Source: Ampelomyces quisqualis
Taxonomy: Eukaryota > Ascomycota > Dothideomycetes > Pleosporales > Phaeosphaeriaceae
Assembly (NCBI GenBank): GCA_018398575.1
Contig: JAGTXZ010000003.1
Location: 2,108,001-2,172,000 of the forward strand
Direction of reading: 5' to 3'
DNA: 64,000 nt
The position numbers and the translations under genes are program-made. Under the pieces are notes generated by a model, which was not told the DNA's origin, did not search any database, and was given only the letters and a program-made list of their open reading frames with translations. Positions 46,092 through 58,989 of this stretch are shown in pieces; within the stretch, counting starts at the first letter, position 1, and every line of letters begins with the position of its first letter.

Positions 46092-46533
46092 GGCTAGTAA
46101 CAAAGGACACATAGAATAAATTACGTAACATAGCTTATAAGTAGATCTATAAGCTTACGCCTTAGCGCGTAAGAAGAATCTAACGCATGTAAGTGCGCTT
46201 ACGCAGCTTTTAGTAAGCTTTGTAAGTACTATAACTTAGCATAATAAGCTTACGCTTTAACAAGTAAGCTTAAGAATCTTTTATAGTATATAGAAACTAT
46301 AATAAACTCTTATAGATTATTGTGTTTAACTTATATTTTAATAACTTAAGTTAGTTACATTAAGCTATATAACCTTTGTTACTTTTTTTAGAAAGCTCTA
46401 GCCTTTACTGTCTTAGTAATAATACCCTCTATATCTAAAGCAACTCTATACTTATCTGCAAAAACTAACTTTAGCTATACTTTTAGTCTACACTAGCATT
46501 TTTATTATTTACTACTAGACTAATAGTCTTAAC
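46092..46533 (+). repeat. 5' LTR of Gypsy copy 2, lacking its first 60 or so bases
   Basis: Matches 59606-60046. It contains several inverted TAAGCTTACG / CGTAAGCTTA motifs (46140-46270). It is broken before the final A by Gypsy A; TTAAC at 46529-46533 is the target duplication. Confidence 0.82.
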
Positions 46534-46832
46534 TGTAGCGACGCAGGTAGGTACAGCTATTAGGATTAAATTAGATACGTATTAGAGGCATATAGAAGTG
46601 CGTGTTATATCAGAGATTCTGGATTAGCTATACACCTATAGGTCTTGTACAGAAGGACAAGAGAAACTTGTCCTCTATCTATGCTATAGGCTTATATTTA
46701 TAGTAGGCGTAGCAGCTAAGTTAGAGCGCTGTTAGAGCGCTTTTAGTTCTAATCTGCTAGCTTTCTACATAATCTGTTACTAAGCCTTTATAAGGTATTA
46801 GATGTAACATATATTTGCATGTGCTTGTTACA
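46534..46832 (-). repeat. 3' LTR of Gypsy A copy 2
   Basis: TGTAGCGACGCAGG to CTTGTTACA. A minus-strand purine tract (AAGAAGGGGAG) lies next to it at about 46835-46846. Confidence 0.9.
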
Positions 46833-47155
46833 TTACTCCCCTTCTTAAAATTAATAGTCTCTATTAATTAAGTCTGTATTAGTATTGTTTTAGATACCTT
46901 TCTAAATTGTTGTAAACTCTTATTTACCTTAAGTTTATTTTAGAATAATGTAGTGTAGCTGTTTGTTATTGTTTTAATTAGCGCGCTAGCGCGTTTAACG
47001 TTTCTAACTTTACCTTAAGCTTTTTAAGCATATATACAAGGCTAGCTCTCTAGTATACTACTTTTCTACACTCTCCTCCTTACGTTTATATACCTAAAGC
47101 TATCTAAGCCTTGTCTTTTCTTAATTACTAGCTAACTGTATAGTAGATACACATA

Positions 47156-47845
47156 ATGCCTATTCTTGTCTCTTTTAAAGCTTATCTCCTAGCCTATTAG
47201 GTTATTTACCTGCAGGCTACAAGAGCTTTTGCCTGCAGCTATTTTAATATTAAGTTTAGATTCTATTTAGACGTGTCTAAGAAGTAAACTTATTGCACAC
47301 TCTTAAATAAGAAGTGTCGCCTAGTTCTCTTATATGCAGGCTAGGAGTATAATAGCCTCTTTAAGGCCCTTAACTGCAGGTTTGCTGCCTTAGGTAGAGA
47401 TAAGTCTAATAAAGTAGTGTTAGAGTAAAAGGCTGCTATTAAGAAGGCAGTGTTTTAGTTAGCTACTATTGTGCAAGTAAGTACTATATAGGTAGCTAAT
47501 ATAAACAACACTAACTTGTTAGTTAGCGCTTATTACTAGAGAGAGAAGCTAGCTAGAGAGGTTAGAGTAATAGCTAAGGAGGTTAAGTTACTTAAAAGAA
47601 GCATAGCTAGGTTAACTAGTATAGTTGCTTAGCTAGTAGATGTTATAATAGTATTAAGAGCTAATTAGTTAGCAGAGTAGAAGGAGGCGCAAAAAGCAGC
47701 GCAAAAGGCTAGTACTTGCAGCAAGCAGGGCTAGAACAAAAGACAACTAGGTAGTGCGTTAGTATCTGCACCTAGGGATTTAGACAATTAAGAATATCCT
47801 ACTAGTAGCAATAACAGTCTGCTGTTAGATCTAATAGAAGAGTAA
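47156..47845 (+). pseudogene. Antisense accessory ORF of Gypsy A copy 2
   Basis: ATG start (MPILVSFKAYLLAYQVI), about 229 codons. The Cys cluster of copy 1 is damaged: the first Cys codon became a stop in KK*TYCTLLNKKC. The helical middle and acidic end are kept. Part of the Gln/Glu/Ala-rich segment present in copy 1 at 7670-7720 is missing. Function unknown. Confidence 0.55.
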
Positions 47846-47909
47846 GACTTCTATTATTAATAGCTGTTACTTACTAGTGTAGTAGTTGCAATATTTAGTT
47901 TAATTTTCC

Positions 47910-50900
47910 TAACATAATTGTCTTAAAATGCTGTAAGATCTTTAACTCTTTTTTCCTATGCTGTAATTTACTTAGCTAACGCTTGTAGAGGTTTTGGCTG
48001 TTTTAGATAGCGTTTATAGAACGCTTGCAACATGTACAGAGCGCCTATAAAGTTTAAGGCATTGTACTAGGTAGAGTTAGGATTATAGCCTACCTATTTT
48101 ACACAATACTTTAGGATAGAGTAGTATAGCTTACTAGCTAAGATCTCTTTAACTTCCTATTCTTTAACGCCTTAAATTAAGATGCTAGATAGGTTTAGGC
48201 TTAGCTAACTAGGCAAGGGGTTGTTAAGGTTCTTGCAAAGAACGTCTAGAGCAAACACGTTATAGATCTTAGAACCTTTAGGTAGCTTTAGTTAAAATAA
48301 ATAGCTAACTTGTTCTAGAACTTTAAAGAGGCCTTTCTACAATTTAGCGAGTTTGCAACTTAGGCAAGTAACAGATAGGTTTTAGTTTAAGAGGTAAACC
48401 TTGTTACCTACTGCCTAATTAACAGGTTAATAATATTTGTTTACCTTAGCAGCTATCTATTACTGCGCCTTTTCTATATTATCTTTAGCTGTGCGCTAGG
48501 CTGTATGCATGCAGGTAGCTAAGCTTAAGGCATCTTTAATATTTACATCTTTGTGTTTCAAAGAAGATAGTGCCTAATCCTAGCTCTGTTATAGTTTAGA
48601 TCTAAACAGAAGCTAGTATAGCGCTATACTAATTGCAGAGTGCAGCAGCGTAGCTTAGGCTTAATTAATTATTAGCAAGAGGTTACTCTAGTTGTCTTAG
48701 TAATAGGATATAAAAGGCCTTAATTGTTAATTAATATACTTGTTTATAATCTTAGTTTGTCTATTAGTTTGTTTATAGTAGGCTGTAGAAAGCTTAAGTT
48801 ATACGCCTAGGATCTTGCAGAACTTAGACTAGAATTAGAACACAAACTAGAGTCTGCAGTTAAACACTATACTTTTAGGTATATAACTAAATTAGTATAC
48901 CTATTAGATAAACAAGTAAGCTATTTCTTAAGCGTTAATTATTTTATAGCAAGGAATAGAAACAGCTTGCTTTAATAGGTAATTAATAATAACTATAATT
49001 TAATTATAGCTATACTAATTAGTTAGGAATGTCTTAAAATCTATACACAAATGCTGTATAGGCCTATTAGGAATTAGTAATAGATAGAGAAAACTTTAGG
49101 ATTAGAGCTGTCTTAGATAAGATCTTTAATAGGTAACGTAGTTTTGTACATAGCGTTTGCATATAGCCTCTATGCCTTTCTAGTAGTATTGCTAAGCTAA
49201 GAGCTAATACGTCTTTATAGCGCTTAGGTAAGTAGTAGATACTTAATTGTAAGCCTCTCTAATTAGTTAGGTGCACAAGAAGAAATCTCTAGGTATATAA
49301 AGGCGTAAGTAATAAAGCAGTAGTCCTTCTTAGACACAATATAGCTGTAGTAGCTTAAGACGCTTTTTCTTAAAGGAACAGTAATTCTCTGCTAGCAGGG
49401 CTTTAATTAGTTCTAACAAGTTAAGGTTTAGAGGGGCACTAATAGATTAGACTAAAATAGCTAAAATATTAACTTCTAGCTAGTTACAAACGTAGTTCTA
49501 AGCTAGTTTAGAGTTAACTAGGGAGTTTAGGCGTTTAAGTCCTAGAAGTACACAGAATCTATTGTCTTGTTAAGCAGTCTTAACCTTGCTAACGTCCTGT
49601 TCCTTTTAGCTTAGGATATTAGCTTACTTGTTAAGTTTGCTAAGCGTGTACTTAATGTAAAAATTAAAAGAGGTAATAATCTCTGCCTATTGTACTTAAC
49701 GTGCATTAAGAACCTTAGTAGTTATAAAGTATTTTAAGGAGTAGTAATCTAAATACACTTAAATTTAACTCTGTATAGAGGTAAGTTTAGCTCTCTACTT
49801 CTTAAACGCTTTTAAAATAGTAAAAAGTTCTTTGTTATATATTTTTTAATTAAGCTTAGCCCTAAATAGGGCGTAACTATAGAAGGCTATAAGATACTAC
49901 TTGTTGTTAGAGTGTTTCTAAGAGAGTACTCCTGCTATTACTCTATCTAACGCGTTAGTTTTTAACTTTGTGTTATACTTAGAATAGAAATAAGATAGCG
50001 TAGAAATAGCTAGGAGTAAGGCTTTAATCTAATTAAAAGCCTGTTAGCAGTCTGTAGTCTATTTAAACAGTGTAGCAGGACTTTAAAGCTTTATAATTAG
50101 TTTAGCTACACAAGAGAAATCCTTAATAAATTGTTAATAGAAACTAGCAAAACTAAGAAATAACTTAACGCTAGTAACTATAGTAGGTTTAGCCTAGTTT
50201 TAGAGTGCTTCTACCTTGTTAGAGTTAACTTTAGTGCCCTAGTTTGTTAAAACGTAACCTAGATACTTTGTGCAGGTTATATAGAATTTACTCTTCTAGA
50301 TGTCTACTTAGAGTCCTACAGTGTGTAGGCGCTCTAGGACCTTTTGAACGTGTTTGTAATGTGCGTTTATATCTTCTAAGTAGATTAAGATATTGTTAAG
50401 ATACGTAATGCAGAAATTGTTAAGATAATTAATTAGTATATTGTTTATGTAGCGCTAATACATTGCTAGCCTATTACACAAGCTAAAAGAGAGCACCTTA
50501 TACTTGTATGTACTGTAACAGGTCTAAAAGGTAGTATACTCTTTAGAGTTAGGATCTATACAAATTTTGTTAAAGGCAGCTCTAATGTTAAACTTAGTAA
50601 AGATCTTAGCTTTAGAAAAATGTAATAGCAGCTTATTAATGCAAAGAATTAGATAGACGTTCTTGCGCGTAAGGGCGTTAATCTTCTAGTAGTCTACATA
50701 GATGCGTATATCTCTATTTGGTTTGCGTACACAAAGAATAAGTAAAGTAAAAGGACTTTAGCTAGCCTTAATAAAACTCTTCTAAAGGTGTTCTTAGACG
50801 TAGGCCTTAGTAGCTTTAAGCTCTTTCTAATTTTGCTTGTATAAGAGACTAAACGCATTTAGTAATAGTTTTTTAAGGATAATCTTATAATTGTACAAAC

Positions 50901-51830
50901 AATAAAAAGGTAATTAATTAGCTGCTAACTTGCTAAATATATCTTAATACTAGAAGTAACAGGCAGGTAATCTCTTATCTAATTGGCTTTAATTGTCTGC
51001 GTTGTCCTTAGAGGCAAGGATCCTGTTAATCTTATAGAGGCTTGTTATAAAGAACTTGTTCTAGGGCTTCTTTATAATAAAGTAAAATGCGTTGGTAGAA
51101 ATAAGAGCTATGCAGGTGCTTAGAGAGGGTTTAGACTCTAAGCAGTTTTGCTTAGTTAGGGTATAAGGAATCTCTAAGATTTTTTAGGCTAATAGAAGCT
51201 TTAAGCATCTCTTAATACAATAAATAGAAGAAGAGGAACAGTAAGGACTGTTTTAGATTTAATAGTCTTCTTTCTCCTATAGAGTGTTGCGTTATTGCAC
51301 ATTAAGATAAATAGTAGCTAGCACTGTAGCTTAATGTAGAATAGTAGGAATAGGGGGTAAAGGATTATAGGAATAGGGGTACTTAGATAGCTAAATAAAC
51401 TATAACCTATTTGTGTCTAATTAAATCTTAAATTGTCTTAACTATTAAAGGCTAAGTATACAATCCTAAGACCTAAGATTAAGAATAAGAAATAGACAGT
51501 TTAAAATCTTTTAGCTATTAATATTTAAGTGTAGTTAAATATATTAAGTAACTACAGAAGTAATCTAATCTTTGAAGCTGCGCACCTAAACCTAAAAGGG
51601 GAGCTTCTAAATAGGTTAATGTAAAGCTTTAGAAACAGATAAAACAATTTGTAAATTTAAAAATAAGAAACTTTAAGCACTAGTGTTAACAAGAGTATTA
51701 AGGCGTAAACTAATACTCTAGTTATAGAGAAGCGTAGGTATAAAGAAATAGAGACTACAAAACAAATAAGAAAGGTTAAGGTAGAATAGATTGTAACAGC
51801 TTAGGCCTAAGAAGAGGTGTTCTTCTAGGC
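47910..51830 (-). pseudogene. pol: pol of Gypsy A copy 2
   Basis: Colinear with the pol of copy 1. Reverse transcriptase is around 50180-50700, with the YxDD site again altered to non-Asp residues at about 50390-50415; integrase is at 48450-48650. Heavy TAG/TAA content; dead. Boundaries are set by homology to copy 1. Confidence 0.85.
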
Positions 51831-53090
51831 GCTTCTATTTCTTATATAATACACCTCCTGATTAGGTTGCTCTTAAGCATCTTTATACTTATCTACTTCT
51901 ATAGCTTTAATCTAACGTACACAAGGCTTTGTGTAGTTACTAGAGTAGTATTCTAGCTTACTATAATTGTAACAACTACTAGAGGTTTTTTATTGTTCTA
52001 GCTTAAGAGTTTTTGTAGAAAGACGCACTATTGTAGATTAATAGGCTAGCGCAGAATTTGTTAAAGCGCTAGTAGTAGTAGTCTAATTTAGCTCCAAATT
52101 CTGTTGTAGGGCTAACCTAATTGGTAACCTAGCAGTAGCTAGTGTTATAGTTAGTGTAGAGTTGTTCTTCTGCTCTATATTGTAGGCTGTAAGGTGTTCT
52201 ACTATCTAATTAAATAAGTTCTTCTATTAGTGCCTGAATCCTAGGTTAAGGGCTTGCAACTCTAGCGTAATCTTAGTTTATAAGTAGTAAAACTACTCTA
52301 AAGAAGGTACTTGTCTCTTAACTGCAGAACTTAGAAACCTAGCTTTAAACAAGGGGAACGTTTTCTTCTTAGTTATCTGCATTTAATTAAAAGCTACTTA
52401 GCTTTTAGCTACCTTGTTACCTGTAATAAAGTAAGACTTAAGTAGCTTAATTATTTGCTTAGCATTCTAGAATTGCTCTTAATTAGTATCTAATAAATAT
52501 TGTAGCTTAAGATAGCCCTTAGCTAATCCTGTAGTGTAGCTCTATACTAAGGCTATGCGTTGTCTTTTAGTCTAATAGTAATCTAAGTTAATCTTAAGTT
52601 AATCCTAGATAGAGGCCTGCTATTAGCAGAAGGTAGAATCTTTTTTATTACTAAGATTGTCTATATTAGGCGTTTTCTTAGATTGTTAAAGTTAGCAAGA
52701 GCCTTTATAGTAATGTAAGTACTTAGATATAAAGCTGTTAGATAAACAGTAGAGTGCAGAATTGTTCTAGAGTAATTTAGTAGTAGGTAGAGGCTTGTCT
52801 AGTCCTATTAACAGAGTTAGTTCTTTCTTAAGGAAATTAATTTCTGCTAAAGCCTGTTTTAAATCTTGTTGTAATTAATTAACTTCTATTTAGGCAGAGG
52901 TTAGATTTAGTGCAGCTTTAGGCTAAGGAGGTTTCTTAGTGTCTAGCTTTTTTGCTTTGGCACTCTGTTGCTAGGTTGTTATAGTTGATACAGAGTTGTC
53001 TTAGGAAAAGGCTCCTAAGGTTAGTTCTTTAGGAGGAGTTATTAGCGTTGCCTCTAATACTCCTAGGTTATTAATAGTCTCTAAGTTTCT
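51831..53090 (-). pseudogene. gag: gag of Gypsy A copy 2
   Basis: Colinear with gag of copy 1. The zinc knuckle at about 51930-51975 is damaged: minus-strand CYNYSKLEYYSSN has lost the second Cys and the His. The N-terminal coiled-coil region is still recognisable near 52850-52950. Confidence 0.78.
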
Positions 53091-53330
53091 ATTATAGCGC
53101 TAAACGCGACTTTTCTAAAGTAATTCTAACTGTTGTGTTAATAGGAAGATCTAAACCTAAAGGCTTTAGCTGTTAGGAGATCTAAGGGATCCTAACTGTG
53201 TTTGATAGATTTAAGGTTACAAACAGATCTAATTTAGATAGGGTTCTAGACGTTTTAACGCGATCTTTTTAAAAGTAAATAGTAATATTATCTGAATGCT
53301 ATTACTAGCAGGATAAAGTTTCTCTTGTAA

Positions 53331-53629
53331 TGTAGCAACGCAGGTAGGTACAGCTATTAAGATTAAATTAGATACGTATTAGAGGCATATAGGAGTGCGT
53401 GTTATATTAGAGATTCTAGATTAGCTATACACCTATAGGTCTTGTACAGAAGGACAAGAGAAACTTGTCCTCTATCTATGCTATAGGCTTATATTTATAG
53501 TAGGCGTAGCAGCTGAGTTAGAGCGCTGTTAGAGCGCTTTTAGTCCTAATCTGCTAGCTCCCTACATAATCTGTTACTAAGCCTTTATAAGGTATTAAAT
53601 GTAACATGTGTTTGCATATGCTTGTTACA
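53331..53629 (-). repeat. 5' LTR of Gypsy A copy 2
   Basis: TGTAGCAACGCAGG to GCTTGTTACA, 299 bp, matching 46534-46832. Confidence 0.9.
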
Positions 53630-53699
53630 TTAACACTTTAAACACTTTTACAATAAGCAGTAATATAACAATAGATATACCTAAGCATTCTTAAGTAGA

Positions 53700-55690
53700 A
53701 TAACCTAAACTTAAAGTTAATAAACCTAATTTCTACTATAGAGACTGTAACAAACTTAAGACCTAGATTCTTTAGTTTAATAGGCACTTCTACGTAAAAG
53801 GAGACAAGATTAAGAATAACAATAAAGTTATTTTTACTATAACTTACATAAAAGGCAACGCTAAGAAATAAGTACTTTTAATTATTTAGAAGTATATAGA
53901 CAATAATATTACAGACGCAGATAACACTAACCTTGTAAAAGACTAGCAAACGTTTAAGATACGCTTATAGCAGATCTTCTTACCTCTTAAAGAATCTGTA
54001 ATTGCAGAATAAAAAATCTAAAGTCTAAAACAAACCTAATTAACTGCTAACTATACTAATGTTTTTTAACAATACGCTAAACAAATCTAGTAAGATAATA
54101 CTACTCTAATGCGTATATATAAATAAGGCCTTAAGGCTACTATATAAGCTAAACTTATACGCAGCAGAATATATATTACTACTCTTAAAGAACTTTAGAA
54201 TAAAGCTATTTACTTAAATAATAAACTTTATAAATTAGCACTTAAAGATAGATTATACTTTTTACATTTACTATAAAAACATAAAGGGTTTTACCTAAAC
54301 AAAAGATATTAGAGATAAATACAACTAAATAAAGAATAATAGCACTACTATCCTAAATAAGAAACTTACTAACTACGCCTACTAGAAGTATACTTAGGGT
54401 ACAGACCTAAAGCTATGTACTTAGACAACTTTAACAAAGGCTTAAAATAAAAAAGTTACGTAAGAAAATAACTATAAGAGAATAGGCTTAATAAGAATAA
54501 AATTACTTATTATAACTATAATAAAGTTAGATATTATGCGTAAGACTGTTGCTCTAAGAATAAAGTTACACGCTAGCTTAACGTGTTAACTAACACTTTA
54601 GAAGAAGACGTTAAAGAATAGATTGTAATTAAGAATTAACTTATTGTCTAAACAACTAATAGACTACTAATAGTAGAATAGACAGAAGACACTTTTACTA
54701 TATTATCTAATAATAAGGTCTTAACTAACTCTATGTTACTACATAATTAGAAACAAAACTATAATATTAAATAATTTTAATAAATAAGATTACTCTTACA
54801 ATAAACGCAATAAAACATTTACAACTAGTATAACTAAACTAATAAAGTTAACTAAGAATATATAGAATAATATTACTAATTTCTATAAGAATATTATACT
54901 TTTAGCCTATAGACAGATACGTACTCTCTAAGAATAGATAGAGTTATAGAGAAAGAATAATTGCTACACTTAAGAAACAGAGTCTATAGAACATAGGATC
55001 TACAAGAAACTAAGAGAGTTTACAATACTTAAGAAGACTAAGAACTTATACTAGATAAGCTAGACATAGACTTACTACTAGCTAGCCCTAAACTAGTGCG
55101 CTAGAATATAATAGTTAGAAGACTATATTAAGAGGTAGATGTAAATAAACTATATAAGACATGCTATAACTTACACATAAAGTAGATATACTATACTAAT
55201 AATAAGTAAGTATTAGTACTAAACTCTATACCTACAGAATACTAGAATAGACAGGCAAATAAATTGTATTAAATCCTGCTTATAGATAGATACCTATAGG
55301 ATTTTTATAATCTTAAACACAGACTTCTATTATAGATAGCGTACAATAGCAACTACTGCCTAATATATTATAGTAGTAAAATTAACTAATACTTTTCTTA
55401 GTAGAAAAGACCTTGTAAGTACTAATAGTACAGTTACTCTAAGGATACCTGCGCAAATTACCTATATAATAAATAAAATATAAGAAGTTTTTTTAATATA
55501 TTAGAGAAAAAAAGTATATCTAACAGAATACTTATTAACAGTAGCTACATAAACTATACTTAGCAGTTTTGCCTACAACTAGAGTGTAAGAAGTACTATA
55601 ATAATAAAGAAGCTAATAGATATAAGAAGAATAAGTCTTTTTTAAAGTTAACTCTAGACTTTAGAAAAAAGACTTAAAGCTGCAACGCAA
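53700..55690 (+). pseudogene. gag: gag region of Gypsy copy 2
   Basis: The frame reads DKLKTWILQFNRHFYVKGDK-like sequence at about 53750-53830 after allowing for stops, then FTITYIKGNAKK, FLPLKESVIAEQK and, further on, a decayed Cys-rich part near 54530-54570 (RYYAQDCCSKNK) that may be the zinc knuckle. 54600-55690 is a long low-complexity, Asn/Tyr/Gln-rich stretch. It is a structural capsid protein by position. The border with pol is uncertain. Confidence 0.65.
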
Positions 55691-55699
55691 TTAACTTAG

Positions 55700-56060
55700 C
55701 TAAGCTTATAAAACTTATAGTAAAAGTAAATAAAAAAAGAATAAAGGCGCTTCTAAATTAAGGATTATAAGTAAACTATATTTTAGGTAATACTTTATTA
55801 AGAGCTAGGCTCTAACTTTACTAGAAACAACAATTATATAAACTTTATATTGCAAATAGAGAGTAGATGCCTAACAAGTTACTTATTAGATATAAAACTA
55901 CTATAGAACTTAATATCTAAGAAACTAAACAGGAAATATACTTAGACGTCTTTAGATTAGCTACCTACAACATTATATTAGGACTTCTATAGTTTAGAGA
56001 AAATAGCCTACAAATAGACTAAAAGAAAGAATCTATCTCTCTAAAGAATTACAATAATAT
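55700..56060 (+). pseudogene. Retropepsin-like protease of Gypsy copy 2
   Basis: Reads LIVKVNKKRIKALLNQGL, where the D-S/T-G active site appears as N-Q-G, then LFIANREQ-type loop and IYLDVFRLATYNIILGLLQF, the conserved ILG..W end of Gypsy proteases (Trp lost). RIP explains Asp to Asn. It lies between gag and reverse transcriptase. Confidence 0.7.
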
Positions 56061-56179
56061 AACAGATTCTAAGCTTACGTATTAGTAGCGTTTAATGGTA
56101 AATAAAAAAATAATTAATAATATTACTTTAACTAAGACATAGTTAAAGACATAACTAGTTAACTTAGACAATTAAGAAA

Positions 56180-57510
56180 AAAATACTAATACGTTACAAG
56201 TTTTAGAGAAATATGTAACTTCTAATATACCTAAGGAATATAGAAAGTTTAAAAAACTATTCTTAGAAGAAATAGGTTTAGAAGCACTGCCTAAGCATTA
56301 AGAGTAAGACTATAAAATTGTCTTAGAAGAAGAGAAAAGGCTAACCTTTAGACTAATCTACAGATTATTAGAAAAAGAGCTAGAAGCACTCTAAGAGTAT
56401 ATCTAAGTAAACCTAAAAAAAGGTTTTATCTAAGTATTAGAATTACTAGCTAGATACTTAATTATATTTAAACTAAAGAAGAATAGTAAACTACAACTAT
56501 GTATTAACTTTTAAAAACTTAATAACATTATAGTTAAGAATTAATACCTACTACTTAATATTTTAGAACTATAGAATTAACTAGCCTATGTAAAGATCTT
56601 TATAGTATTAGATCTAAGAGGCGCGTACAACCTTATACGCATAAAGAAAAGCAAAGAATAAAAGATAGTGTTTAGAATATGCGATAGCTACTATAAGTAC
56701 TTAGTAATGCTATTTAGTCTTACTAACACTCTAGTAACGTATTAAGTACTTATTAACAATATACCTAGAAAATACTTTAATATATTTATTATAGCATACC
56801 TTAATAATATCCTTATCTATTTAGAAAATAAGAAGAAATATATAGAATATGTTTATACAATTCTAAACACTACTAGAAAAGTTTTCTTTAGTAATAGACC
56901 CTAACAAATATAAATGGCACTAGAAAGAAGTAGAATTCTTAGAATATATAGTTAGAAAGAATAGAGTATAAATAAGTAAGGATAAGATTAAAGTTGTTAG
57001 AGATTAGCTAATGCCTACTATAGTAAAGGACATCTAATTCTTCTTAGGCTTTGTTAACTTTAATTAACAGTTTATTTAGAACTTTTTACTAATTACTACG
57101 CTACTTACTAAACTTACACAAAAAGATATACTTTAGAAATAAATAGAAGAATAAAACTAGGCATTTAAGACGCTTAAAGACGCTTATATAGTACTACTTA
57201 TTCTTATTGCATTTAGAAGTAGAAAGCTACTTAGATTTAAAACTAACGCATTAGATTTAGCAATTAGAATATGTGCAAAATAGAAACAAGATAAAAAATA
57301 GCACCTAATAGCCTACTACTTACAAAAGTTTACACTACTAGAAGAAAATTACAATATATATAACAAAGAACTACTTGCAATTGTAGTAGTACTTAAATAT
57401 TAGAGAATCTATACAAAGAGTTGCTTAGATCTTATAATATACTTAGACTATAAAAACTTAACAACTTTTACTACTACTAAAGTACTTAATTAAAGACAAG
57501 TATAATAGTT
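56180..57510 (+). pseudogene. Reverse transcriptase and RNase H of Gypsy copy 2
   Basis: 56280-56300 LPKHQEQDYKI, 56440-56530 NSKLQLCINFQKLNNI, 56590-56640 FIVLDLRGAYNLIRI, 56730-56830 YQVLINNI and AYLNNILIYLEN, the YxDD site changed to YLNN. A frameshift or indel near 56870 moves the frame. RNase H-like sequence follows at 57230-57480, ending LNYYTTYHNKELLAI-type text. Dead. Confidence 0.83.
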
Positions 57511-57789
57511 AGAGATGTTAGGATAATATAAGTTCAAATTTGTCTGTACACTTAAAAAAGATAATAGCAGAGTAAACGCTTTTAGCTAAAGATTAGATAT
57601 TACTAGAACTAAAACTATTAATAGCTTAAGTATCCTTAAAAGACAGAATAACAGATCTCTTAGACTAGCAAGATACATTAATAACCTAACAAAGAAAATT
57701 AGAATTAATATCCTAGAAGGACTACAGAAATTAATTATACAACAACACTATAATAACACTGTATATAGTTATTTTAGAGTAAGCTAAAC

Positions 57790-58985
57790 TATAGAACTAA
57801 TTTAATAGAATTACTAGTTTAGAAACATAAAGGATAAAATAAGCGCTTATATTAAAAAATATATAGACTGTTAACGTAATAAACACAGTACACACGCACT
57901 TTATAGAGAAATACAGCTAATAGAGCTCCTAACTAAGTCTTAGACTAACATATTAATAGACTTTGTAATAGGACTACTACTGTTAAAAGACTCTGCTATA
58001 GAATTAGCTTATAACACTATTATAGTTATAGTAGATTGCTTTACAAAATACGCTATAATGCTACTCTTTTAATAAGACTATACAGCTGTTTAGCTAGTGC
58101 ACGTGCTTAAGGATAGACTTATTAGATACTATAGCATACTAAAGTTAATTATTAGCAATTAAGATAAACTTTTTACATTAAATTATTAGACTACCTTAAT
58201 AGTAGACATTAGAACGCAACAGAAGCTATTAACAGCTTACTATTCTTAAACTAATAGCTAAACAGAAAGAATAAACAGAACTATAAAGACGTATCTTAAG
58301 ATATACAGTATTTTGTAACAGACAAATTGGGTTTTACTATTACTAATAGTATAGTTAGCCTATAACAACAAATTGTCTAAAGCTACAGGTAAGACGCTAT
58401 ACTTTGTAAACTACAGACAACATCTAAATCTCTTTATAAAAACATTACCTAGCCTAAAAGCTAAAGCTACTATACAGATAGTAGAAGAAATAAAGAAAAC
58501 CTATAGTAAAATAAAAGAACAAATACAATACGCTTAGACACAAAGCATTTTATATATTAATAAAAAACAAAAAATAGTACTTTAGCTAAAAGAGAGAGAT
58601 AAGGTGTATCTCTACACTAAAAATTTACGCACAAAACAACTAAGCAAAGGACTTAACTACGTTAAAGTTAGACTATTTTTAATTTTAAAAAAAAATAGAC
58701 TAGTTACATATACACTTAAGCTTCTACTACATGTAAAGATCTACTCTAGATTCTACATAAGCCTACTAGAACTAGCTAACTTAGAAACACTATTACAGCA
58801 AACCTTTTGCTACAAACTTAAAGAAGAAACTAAATTTAAAGTTAAAAGAATAATAACATACTAAAGTAACAACTATTAAAAGAAATACCTAGTTAAATAG
58901 TTAGGATATAACAACTTAGAAAATATATAAGAACTAGCTATAAACTTTACAAATTGCTAACAACTACTAAACTAGTACTAAAACT
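57790..58985 (+). pseudogene. Integrase and chromodomain of Gypsy copy 2
   Basis: Colinear with 1-1170. 57950-58060 holds the integrase core start (DFVIGLLLLKDS), 58200-58300 the third catalytic region, and 58604-58864 an open 86-codon part (KNLRTKQLSKGLNYVKV, then IYSRFYISLLELANLE). The chromodomain is at 58835-58975: FKVKRIITY, KKYLVK*LGYNNLENI*ELA, NFTNC. Two Trp codons have become stops. Confidence 0.86.
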
Positions 58986-58989
58986 TACA

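Larger units (their letters stand above)
46534..53629 (-). mobile_element. Complete Ty3/Gypsy LTR retrotransposon A, copy 2
   Basis: 7,096 bp with 299-bp LTRs. The exact 5-bp target duplication TTAAC is at 46529-46533 and 53630-53634. Minus-strand gag-pol and a plus-strand accessory ORF are colinear with 6516-13658, with mainly transition differences and a net 47-bp shorter length, largely from the accessory ORF. Confidence 0.94.

Noticed and set aside
46092..46533. Separate MITE with inverted TAAGCTTACG motifs
   Set aside because: At first it looked like an independent repeat, but it matches the 3' LTR at 59606-60046 and sits at the 5' end of the same Gypsy element.
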